This document shows positions 23,278-31,083 of a stretch of 31,083 bases of DNA, piece after piece (the first letter of the stretch is position 1; the number at the start of each line of letters is the position of its first letter). The stretch is from contig NZ_JANUBZ010000024.1 in NCBI RefSeq assembly GCF_024808665.1, positions 1 through 31,083 of the forward strand. The letters run 5' to 3'. The notes under the pieces were generated by a model, which worked only from the letters and a program-made list of their open reading frames with translations, was not told the origin of the DNA and did no database searches. Source of the DNA: Mucilaginibacter empetricola (GTDB lineage: Bacteria; Bacteroidota; Bacteroidia; Sphingobacteriales; Sphingobacteriaceae). A program made the translations under genes and the position numbers.

Positions 23278-26200
23278 ATGAAAAGACATTTCCTTTTTTT
23301 TATAATAATTTTCGCCACCTGCACCAATGCATTTTCTCAGGTAAGCGGCCCAACTCAACCTTTACCCAATTATGATCCGCCATCACCCGAAGCGTCTGCT
23401 TTAGGGAAATATGTCGATCAGCCCGTTGGCTATTTCACAGGTACGCCTAAAATTGATTTGCCTTTATTTGAGATAAGAACAGGAAGAATAACCATACCTA
23501 TAAGCATAAGTTATCATGGGTCTGGAATTAAAGTAAATGATATAGCCTCTCGTGTCGGGTCCGGCTGGGTTTTGAACGCAGGCGGAGTTATTACAAGAAC
23601 CGTTAAAGGTTTCCCCGATGACGGCGGTTTAGACCTGGTGCAACCATCAGGAACGAATGTGGTGCCCTATTTTCAAGGTGGCGGAAGTAATTCAATGAGT
23701 GTAACTCCTCCAAGTACACTAACCACCGTGTACGACCTTGAGCCGGATGAGTATTTCTACAATTTCGGCGGCAATATGGGAAAAATGTATTTTGCCAATC
23801 AAACGAAACCTGTTCTTTGCAATGATGATCCGCTAATTGTGTCGGGACCGTTTAATGGTAGCAATAGCTTTATTATCACAGATGAAAAAGGCATTATCTA
23901 TACCTTTCAAAACACGGAAGTCACGCAAGATTTAACAGGTGGAGTTTCCTATACTTATACCTCTTCGTGGTTCCTTACCCAAATATTTGATCCGGTAACC
24001 AATAAGACGGTCACTTTTCAATATAATACCAGCATCCCTTCGTTGAATTATAGCTATACCAAGACATTAACCGCATCGCCACCCTGCGGCCCCGCAGGGG
24101 CATATAACGCTTCGCAAGTCAAGATACAGCAGTCCCAGGTACTCAGTAAAATAATTTACGACAACGGCTACATTCAATTTGCTACGAATCTTAACCGGCA
24201 AGATTTAACCGGGGATGTCGCGTATACAAATATTAGCCAATATGCCACCGTCGGTACCAATTCAACTTTGATTAAGAGTTATAATTTAGCTTATTCAACC
24301 ATCTCTACCGGCTCAGGGAAGCAGGAAGGCTACCGGCTTTATTTGAACAGTTTACAACAGAGCGGTTCTGACGGAACTTTATTACCGCCATATTCTTTTT
24401 ATTATAAAAATGCTAATACATTACCTGACCGTTTTTCAGCGCAACAAGATATATGGGGATATTATAACGCAAACGGGGCTGCGACAACTGATCCTCCTCA
24501 ATACCCAAAAGTGTTTATACACAACGAAGGATCCCAGACTGATTATCTTCCATTTGATAACCCGTTTGACCCTGCAACACAAACATTAAGCGGTGTCGAT
24601 TGCTCAAGTAATTCAGCAACCGTCGATGCGGGAACACTAAATAAAATTGTATACCCTACACAAGGCTATACCACTTATTCATTTGAAAGTAACAGTTTTG
24701 GACCTTATACAGGTGGAGGAATCAGAATCAAGGAAATCGATAATTACTCGGCGTCTGGACAGTTATTGTTATATAAAACTTATCAATATGGATATGGTGC
24801 TCTGGGAGGGCCTTACCCGCAGGTAGCGTATCCTACAAACGGCCTTGGGGTATTGCGATTTTCATTTAACCAGACTGTTCTCGGCAGTAGCCAGGGGAGC
24901 TATGTTGGCTATGGAATGGTAACAGAAACGCAAAACGGAACCGATGGTACAAATAACGGAAGCATAGTTTATAATTACTCAACAACTCCGGATGTTCCTG
25001 GAGTATTTACAGCCATTTCAAATACGTGCCTGTATTTAAATACGCTAAGCAGCATTCAAACCGAAAGCTATTTTCCTTTTTTTGAGATGGAATCGAGAGA
25101 GGCTCGTCGCGGCGCTTTAATTGAACAAGATTATTATGATCCGTCAGGTAACCCACGTAAGTCTGTTTATTATAACTATACGCTAAGTTCCAATCCGCTA
25201 ATAAAAGTGTATTCGAGTTACATGACATATGATCCAGCTATTCCCGGTTCAATTTTGGTGAATTTAAACCAAAGCAGAATGATCAATGCAGAAAAAATGC
25301 TTCTCACCAATAAAGTAGAAAATGACTATGACGCCCCCACCCCTGATATACATACACCTTCTATTTCGAAAAATACATTCTATACCTATTGCGGTGGAGC
25401 TAATAATGATCAGTTTAAACAAAGTGAAACGCTATATCAAAGTCAAGCTGCAATTGATGCAACAATACGCGGAAATCTGCCGGACTATATTACTACAACC
25501 AGCTATAAATATCCATTCGATTATGCAGCAAGCACATCCGGTGGAGTTATGGGAAATATGGTTGCGATGAATTATATAAGCCCGGTTATAAATGAATTAA
25601 AAACCATAACCAGGCAGTATAATACCAGTCCCGTGATTTATTATACGGGTTCCAAATTCACTAATTATATACAAAACCCATCCTATACAGCCGGTAGCCA
25701 ACCCAATATGATTGTTCCAGGCCAGGTTTTTGTTTTAAATATACCCAGCCCTATCCAGCAAAGTACGACTTCAGGGAACAGCGCTATTGAAGCCACAGAT
25801 CCATCTAATCCCGGAAGCTTATATGAATCGCGGCTCCAATACTTAAATTATGACAATAACAGTAATCTCATTGATTTGGCGGAAACAAGTGGCCCACACG
25901 TTAGCTACCAATGGGGATATAATCATCAATATGTCGTAGCGAAAGTACAAAATGCCCCTGGCAACGATATTTTTTACGATAGTTTTGAAGACGGTGATGG
26001 GAATAGTGCTAGCGGTGATGCTAAGACAGGGAATTACAGTTTTTATGGTAGTTATTTAGAAAACTTAACAGGACTTAACGTCGGCACCTACGTGTTGTCT
26101 TATTGGATAAAATCAGGAGGGATATGGTCATTTGTTTTGAATAACACTGTTTCTGTAACAGGCAGCACTTATACCATTACTATAGGTTCTCCGGGTACAC

Positions 26201-26841
26201 AGATAGACGATGTTCGTTTTTACCCGATCAACGCTCAAATGACAACTTATACTTACGCTATTCCATTTGGTATTACCAGTAAGACTGATCCAAAAGGAGA
26301 AATTACTTATTACGAATATGATGTATTTCAGCGTCTAGTGAACATAAAAGATCAATATGGCAATATTATTAAAAGCTACTGTTATAACTATGCCGGGCAG
26401 GCTTTCGGCTGCAACATCAATGTAACGGGTTCTTCTTCTGGCTCCTCATCGGGATCGCAAACAACACCATACGTTCAAATGACACTCAGTTCAACGAGCA
26501 ATTCGACTGACGCAAATGGCAACGGACAAGTGAGTAAAATTTATACCATGGAAACCTTTTCTGATGTGGCATGCACAATTCCATATACGTTACCAACAGG
26601 ACTTACAGTCAATTACCAGGTCAATACGTCAACAACATACACTTCTCAGGGGCAAACGGGAGCACCAATAGCAACGAGTACATCCCTGATACTTACGATG
26701 CCGGCAGGTACCAGCCAAAGAAGCACTAACTCCATAATGGTTAATGGCTGTACCGGAACATCACAAAAGGGCAATTGTTCTACTTCGACGGTAGTGTTGG
26801 TGGCGGGAACCGGTTACTTATTGGGAAACGGTAGTAATTAA
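23278..26841 (+). CDS. Exported SpvB-like/Rhs-family protein, first gene of the Rhs locus
   Basis: The 1187-residue protein has a signal peptide (residues 1-20, ending FS before Gln21). The N-terminal part resembles the SpvB/Rhs shell start seen in many Bacteroidota: GKYVDQPVGYFTGTPKIDLP, then IPISISYHGSGIKVNDIASR and VGSGWVLNAGG. The middle contains long beta-strand repeats of the YD/Rhs shell type, and a jelly-roll, carbohydrate-binding-like segment from about 896 (DIFYDSFEDGDGN) to about 985 (DDVRFYP). YD-like motifs (GEITYYEYDVFQRLVNIKDQ) follow, then a Ser/Gly linker near 1050 and a ~125-residue C-terminal domain I do not recognise. It has no Rhs core, which is in the next gene. Confidence 0.8.
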   Translation: MKRHFLFFIIIFATCTNAFSQVSGPTQPLPNYDPPSPEASALGKYVDQPVGYFTGTPKIDLPLFEIRTGRITIPISISYHGSGIKVNDIASRVGSGWVLNAGGVITRTVKGFPDDGGLDLVQPSGTNVVPYFQGGGSNSMSVTPPSTLTTVYDLEPDEYFYNFGGNMGKMYFANQTKPVLCNDDPLIVSGPFNGSNSFIITDEKGIIYTFQNTEVTQDLTGGVSYTYTSSWFLTQIFDPVTNKTVTFQYNTSIPSLNYSYTKTLTASPPCGPAGAYNASQVKIQQSQVLSKIIYDNGYIQFATNLNRQDLTGDVAYTNISQYATVGTNSTLIKSYNLAYSTISTGSGKQEGYRLYLNSLQQSGSDGTLLPPYSFYYKNANTLPDRFSAQQDIWGYYNANGAATTDPPQYPKVFIHNEGSQTDYLPFDNPFDPATQTLSGVDCSSNSATVDAGTLNKIVYPTQGYTTYSFESNSFGPYTGGGIRIKEIDNYSASGQLLLYKTYQYGYGALGGPYPQVAYPTNGLGVLRFSFNQTVLGSSQGSYVGYGMVTETQNGTDGTNNGSIVYNYSTTPDVPGVFTAISNTCLYLNTLSSIQTESYFPFFEMESREARRGALIEQDYYDPSGNPRKSVYYNYTLSSNPLIKVYSSYMTYDPAIPGSILVNLNQSRMINAEKMLLTNKVENDYDAPTPDIHTPSISKNTFYTYCGGANNDQFKQSETLYQSQAAIDATIRGNLPDYITTTSYKYPFDYAASTSGGVMGNMVAMNYISPVINELKTITRQYNTSPVIYYTGSKFTNYIQNPSYTAGSQPNMIVPGQVFVLNIPSPIQQSTTSGNSAIEATDPSNPGSLYESRLQYLNYDNNSNLIDLAETSGPHVSYQWGYNHQYVVAKVQNAPGNDIFYDSFEDGDGNSASGDAKTGNYSFYGSYLENLTGLNVGTYVLSYWIKSGGIWSFVLNNTVSVTGSTYTITIGSPGTQIDDVRFYPINAQMTTYTYAIPFGITSKTDPKGEITYYEYDVFQRLVNIKDQYGNIIKSYCYNYAGQAFGCNINVTGSSSGSSSGSQTTPYVQMTLSSTSNSTDANGNGQVSKIYTMETFSDVACTIPYTLPTGLTVNYQVNTSTTYTSQGQTGAPIATSTSLILTMPAGTSQRSTNSIMVNGCTGTSQKGNCSTSTVVLVAGTGYLLGNGSN

Positions 26842-26947
26842 CGAAAACGATATTATCCATAGTTATGGCCGATTATAAAGCAATCATAAGTATGGAGCTC
26901 ATTGATAGAAACAAAGGTGTTTAATCCACCTCAAACCAGCACATCAC

Positions 26948-29900
26948 ATGCAAAAGATATATTCTATAAATAAGACGAGGTTTTTAATCGTAATGCTATT
27001 AAGCTGTCTTAGCCTGAAAGGGATTTGTCAGCCTAGTATCAGTTATACCAATAATGCGTTGACCTTTACAGTAGGTTCCCATAGTGCCCCTATCTTTCCG
27101 GTCGTAAGCGGCACCAGTTTGCCCTATGCTTACGGCCAAACGATGACGATAGCAGGGAGTGGCGTAGCGGGTTACCTGAACGGCACGGGTACAGCCGCCA
27201 AATTTTCTGTGCCGGAATCAGTCGTTGCCGATGCCAGCGGCAATATCTATGTGACGGATGGGTTTAACGGCTCGATTCGTGAAATATCGCCTACAGGAGT
27301 AGTAACCACCTTTTCAGGTTATGGCTCTGGGGGAGAAGTTAACGGCAGTGCAGGTACCGCCAGGTTTGATCTTCCCATGGGAATATCATTTGATGGTAGC
27401 GGGAATCTGTATGTAGCGGATTTTTATGGAAACGTCATCCGCATGGTTAGCCCTACAGGAACAGCAAGTACCTATGCGGGAAATGGCACGGCAGGTTATG
27501 TCGATGGCCCTATGGCCAGCGCAGAATTCAACCATCCCATGGGAACCGCTGTGGATGCAGCTGGTAACGTGTATGTATCCGATAATTATAATAGTGTTAT
27601 TCGCAAGATTACCCCTGCGGGTGTGGTTAGTACCTTTGCAGGCAGCGGCACCCCAGGCGATGATGATGGCGTAGGTACGGCCGCCCAGTTCAATAATCCG
27701 CAGGGCTTGACGATAGACGCTTCGGGTAACTTGTATGTCGCCGATAAAAATAACAATGTGATCCGAAAGATTACTCCGGCGGGTGTGGTGAGCACCTATG
27801 CAGCGGATAGCTACGAAGCCCTAGTTAATGGAGACAGCCCTACAGCCAGTTTTTTCTACCCGGTAGCGGCAGCGGTAGATGCGATAGGAAACATGTATGT
27901 TTCAGACCAATATTACAGCGTTATCCGCAAGATCACTCCAGGCGGGGTAGTCAGTACACTGGCTGGCAGTGGTACCGTTGGCTCAACGGATGGCATCGGT
28001 ACAGCGGCGAGCTTTAACAGCCCTAATGGCTTAGCAGTAGATGCAACAGGGAATGTCTACGTTGCAGATGCAAGTAATAACAAAATCCGTAAGATCATCA
28101 CAGGTGCGTATAGTATTAGTCCTGCCCTACCAGCGGGTCTGGTGTTTGACCGAGCTACGGGCGGCATCAGCGGAGTGCCTACAGCAGCAACCCCCTCCGC
28201 CACTACCTATAACATAACGGCTGTCAATAGCCTGGGGCCCAGCCCTCCTGCCACAATTACCTTGGCAGTCAACCCGCAAAGTAGCTTTAACCCGAGCCAG
28301 AGTCAAAACTATATCGCCACTTTTACCCCAAGACAAGCGAATATAACCAGCAATAGCCTTTTAACCACTGCCAGTGCTGATAAAAACCAGGTAGAGATCG
28401 CCATACAGTATTATGACGGCTTAGGCAGGCCCATGCAGAATGTGCAGGTAAAAGGATCACCAACAGGAAGGGATATGGTGCAGCCCGTGGTTTATGATCC
28501 GTATGGCAGGGAAGCAAGCAAATACTTACCTTACGTAGTAGAACCGACAGCTTCCAGTGACGGAAGTTATAAAACCACTGCTTTAGCAGATCAACCAGCA
28601 TTTTACGCAAACCCGACAGGAAACACCTGGAATGCTCCCGATGTGCTTAACGACCCATATCCACTTAGTTCAACTAATTTTGAACCTACGCCGCTGAACC
28701 GTGTAGTCGAACAAGGCGCTCCTGGAACTGCTTGGCAATTGAATACCAGTGGCATAAACGGCAGCGGCCATACAGCGACTGTGGATTATGAAAGCAACGA
28801 CCAAAGCGCATTCATCCCCGGCACATTAACCAGCAACCCCGGCAGCCATATGGTGGCTCTTTATACCACGACGATTAACAGCGATCAAAGCGAAAACCTC
28901 ATACGTGCAGGCAATAACGCTACTTATAATACTGGCCAGCTTTATCTTACTATTACCCGAGATGAAAACTGGAACCCGGCAAGTGATGGTTGCCTGAATA
29001 CTACGGAAGAATATAAAGATATGCAAGGACACGTGGTATTAAAACGGACTTATAATAATACCGGTGCGGCTTTACAAGAGCTGAGCACTTATTACGTATA
29101 TGATGATTTGGGAAATCTGGCTTTCGTATTAACGCCCCAATCTAATCCGGATGCTACAAGTCCCATCAGTCAAACAACTTTAAATAACTTGTGCTATCAA
29201 TACCAGTATGATGGAAGACAAAGGCTTATCCTGAAACAATTGCCAGGTAAAGGCGCAGAAGAAATGGTGTACGATCAGATAGATCAACTGTTGTATGACC
29301 GTGACGCCTATAAAATGGGGCTTGGTGAATGGGGGTTTACCAAATATGACGGCTTGGGTAGGGTAATTATGAGCGGTGTAACGATAGATGCGAGTGCTCG
29401 CGCTCCGTTACAAAGCTATGTGACCAATATGATCACTCTGACCGATACGGTGAGTCAATGGGAGATTCCCGTAACAACCAACGGTATACAGGGTTACAGT
29501 GATACCGCATTTCCGTGGGGGAATAACCAGATCCCGCTAGTAGTGAACTATTATGATAATTATACCTTTCCCGGACAACCATCGACCGCTACCATCCCCG
29601 TAGGTGCCAGTGTTATGACCAATGGCCTGCTGACGGCTACCCAAACAGCTGTACTAAATACGTCCGGCATACCGCCCGCCACACCGGACATGCTGTGGAC
29701 AGTCCATTATTACGACGATCTGGGCAGAGTAACACAAACCTATAATCAGCATTATCTTGGGGGCGTATTGAGTGCCAATAATTTTGATTTGATTACGACT
29801 GCTTATAGTTTTACCAATATGCCGCTTACGGTGACCAGGGTACATTCCATTAGCGCTGTCCGAAATACCACTACGATAGCTAATCAGTATATATATGACC

Positions 29901-31083
29901 ACATGGACCGCAAAACAGGTACATGGGAGCAGATTACTTATAGCCCTGGAATTGCGACTAGCAACACCTTGATCTCTAGCATTATTTATAACGAGCTAGG
30001 CCAGTTGATGAACAAACAACTGAATAGTTTGGACGGCCTTACTTTTTCACAAAATATTGCCTACAACTATAATGAACGTGGTTGGTTACTAGGTAGCAGT
30101 GCGCCGCTGTTCCAAATGCAACTGCAATATAATAATGTAACGGGTGTTGCAGGCATCAGACCCACAGCGCAATATAATGGCAATATCGCCAGCGAGAGCT
30201 GGGGTACAAGTAGCACGCCTAATGCCAATAGCTATGTTTATGCATATGACCAGTTAAACAGACTGACGTCGGGTACCGGCACTACCGGTAATACAGAAAG
30301 TAATATCACCTACGACTTTAATGGGAATATTAGCACCCTGAATCGTTACCAAACAACCTCAAACACCTTAATAGATCAACTGGCTTATACTTATATCAAT
30401 GCTGCTGGTAACTATACCAATCAGCTGCAATATGTAAACGACAACAGCGGTTATTTCGGTACCACAGATTTAGTAAACGGAACAACCAATTATACTTATG
30501 ACAATAATGGCAATATATTAAGCAGCATCAATTCGGCTGTAACCGCTCAGAACAAGAATTATACTTATAATATGCTCAACCTGCCGGTTACCATCACCAA
30601 ACCAACAGGAACAGTTACCTATACCTATGATGCTAATGGCAGAAAATTGAGAAAAGTAAGCGTAATAAGCGGCACAACTAAGACTATAGATTATATTGAT
30701 GGCATTGAATACGACAACAGTAATACTTTTATTGGTTTTATTCAGACAGAAGAGGGTAAGGTAGTGCCCACCTCAACCACCAATAATTATATGAGCTATG
30801 ATTATTACTATTATTTGAGTGATAACCTGGGCAATACAAGGGTAACATTCGATACCAAAAATGGTGTGATAACCCAGCTTCAAACCGATGACTATTACCC
30901 ATTTGGTTTGGAAGTCAATAGCCTTGTCAACAGTACTAAAAATGAATATCTTTACAATAAGAAAGAGTTACAGGAGGAGTTAGGGCAGTACGATTATGGC
31001 GCGCGGTTCTACGATCCGGTAATTGCCAGGTGGACTACACCAGATCCGCTTGCAGAAAAGATGAGGAGATTCACGCCTTATAA
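26948..31083 (+). CDS. Exported Rhs protein with six-blade NHL propeller, partial at right edge
   Basis: Reading from the ATG at 26948 gives about 1378 codons without a stop to the window edge, so the gene is truncated by the window. It has a signal peptide (about 1-27, ending GIC before Gln28), six NHL repeats at 67-386, a putative Ig-like segment (PALPAGLVFDRATGGISGVP), a DUF6443-like domain (QVEIAIQYYDGLGRPMQNVQ), YD repeats, a DNLGNTRVTF segment and the Rhs-associated core (QYDYGARFYDPVIARWTTPD). In this family the core is followed by a variable, often toxic C-terminus; here it lies outside. It starts 107 bases after the SpvB-like gene and is probably co-transcribed. Confidence 0.85.
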   Translation, partial: MQKIYSINKTRFLIVMLLSCLSLKGICQPSISYTNNALTFTVGSHSAPIFPVVSGTSLPYAYGQTMTIAGSGVAGYLNGTGTAAKFSVPESVVADASGNIYVTDGFNGSIREISPTGVVTTFSGYGSGGEVNGSAGTARFDLPMGISFDGSGNLYVADFYGNVIRMVSPTGTASTYAGNGTAGYVDGPMASAEFNHPMGTAVDAAGNVYVSDNYNSVIRKITPAGVVSTFAGSGTPGDDDGVGTAAQFNNPQGLTIDASGNLYVADKNNNVIRKITPAGVVSTYAADSYEALVNGDSPTASFFYPVAAAVDAIGNMYVSDQYYSVIRKITPGGVVSTLAGSGTVGSTDGIGTAASFNSPNGLAVDATGNVYVADASNNKIRKIITGAYSISPALPAGLVFDRATGGISGVPTAATPSATTYNITAVNSLGPSPPATITLAVNPQSSFNPSQSQNYIATFTPRQANITSNSLLTTASADKNQVEIAIQYYDGLGRPMQNVQVKGSPTGRDMVQPVVYDPYGREASKYLPYVVEPTASSDGSYKTTALADQPAFYANPTGNTWNAPDVLNDPYPLSSTNFEPTPLNRVVEQGAPGTAWQLNTSGINGSGHTATVDYESNDQSAFIPGTLTSNPGSHMVALYTTTINSDQSENLIRAGNNATYNTGQLYLTITRDENWNPASDGCLNTTEEYKDMQGHVVLKRTYNNTGAALQELSTYYVYDDLGNLAFVLTPQSNPDATSPISQTTLNNLCYQYQYDGRQRLILKQLPGKGAEEMVYDQIDQLLYDRDAYKMGLGEWGFTKYDGLGRVIMSGVTIDASARAPLQSYVTNMITLTDTVSQWEIPVTTNGIQGYSDTAFPWGNNQIPLVVNYYDNYTFPGQPSTATIPVGASVMTNGLLTATQTAVLNTSGIPPATPDMLWTVHYYDDLGRVTQTYNQHYLGGVLSANNFDLITTAYSFTNMPLTVTRVHSISAVRNTTTIANQYIYDHMDRKTGTWEQITYSPGIATSNTLISSIIYNELGQLMNKQLNSLDGLTFSQNIAYNYNERGWLLGSSAPLFQMQLQYNNVTGVAGIRPTAQYNGNIASESWGTSSTPNANSYVYAYDQLNRLTSGTGTTGNTESNITYDFNGNISTLNRYQTTSNTLIDQLAYTYINAAGNYTNQLQYVNDNSGYFGTTDLVNGTTNYTYDNNGNILSSINSAVTAQNKNYTYNMLNLPVTITKPTGTVTYTYDANGRKLRKVSVISGTTKTIDYIDGIEYDNSNTFIGFIQTEEGKVVPTSTTNNYMSYDYYYYLSDNLGNTRVTFDTKNGVITQLQTDDYYPFGLEVNSLVNSTKNEYLYNKKELQEELGQYDYGARFYDPVIARWTTPDPLAEKMRRFTPY
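27146..28105 (+). repeat. Six tandem NHL-repeat units (162-base period)
   Basis: Within the second Rhs gene, six repeats follow one another: the first 58 residues, the next four exactly 54 residues (162 bases) each, and the last 46. The shared pattern is DG-x-GTA-x-F-x-x-P-x-G, then VDA-x-GN-x-YVAD-x-x-N-x-x-IRKITP-x-GVVST-x-AG. Six NHL repeats make a complete six-bladed beta propeller. Confidence 0.85.

Noticed and set aside
27146..28105. Possible CRISPR or satellite repeat because of the 162-base period
   Set aside because: The period reflects 54-residue protein repeats in a coding frame; the DNA copies are diverged and there are no spacers.

Overview
The window looks like a chromosomal segment of a Bacteroidota bacterium, most likely Sphingobacteriaceae (Mucilaginibacter/Pedobacter-like). 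This rests on the protein families (AI-2E/HdeD/DUF1269/Nramp cluster, DUF4833, DUF6443-type Rhs proteins, Gln after signal-peptide cleavage sites, a GIY-YIG gene behind a tRNA-like tail), on moderate GC and on the lack of strong Shine-Dalgarno sites. It is inferred from the sequence alone.

Left part (1-9402): plus-strand housekeeping, envelope and stress genes. These are a DUF4386 membrane protein, an exported serine hydrolase, an exported NTF2-like protein, an exported alpha/beta hydrolase, an AI-2E family permease translationally coupled to a frameshifted DUF4833 gene, an AraC regulator, an HdeD-like protein, a DUF1269 protein with a coiled-coil tail, and a divergent Nramp-family transporter preceded by a 13-bp hairpin.

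Junction (9403-10280): a minus-strand GIY-YIG gene with its own upstream terminator and a decayed tRNA-3'-end-like sequence, then an unannotated 42-aa single-pass membrane ORF ending at a hairpin.

Centre (10281-21656): two convergent, tightly packed operons that together encode a type II secretion / type IV pilus-like machine. The plus arm has a prepilin, a short A24 prepilin peptidase, a GspE/PilB ATPase, a secretin, a fused PilM-PilN/GspL-like protein and a PilO/GspM-like protein. The minus arm, read from 21656 down to 16463, has an FN3 lipoprotein, a PilP/GspC-like protein, a YwqK/MORN-like exported protein, a GspK/PilX-like protein with a beta-helix-like body, GspI- and GspJ-like pseudopilins and GspF/PilC. 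No PilT-type retraction ATPase is present. The three pilins with a classical +5 Glu all have Ala, not Gly, at -1, and the K-like protein fits the same pattern. This is the most interesting system in the window.

Right part (21657-31083): a NUMOD4/NUMOD1 HNH-like gene with degenerate catalytic positions, flanked by a long inverted repeat on one side and REP-like palindromes on the other. It is followed by a two-gene exported Rhs locus: an SpvB-like 1187-aa protein, then a protein with a signal peptide, six NHL repeats (a full six-bladed propeller), an Ig-like domain, DUF6443, YD repeats and the Rhs core. The second gene runs off the right edge, so its variable C-terminal tail is not visible.
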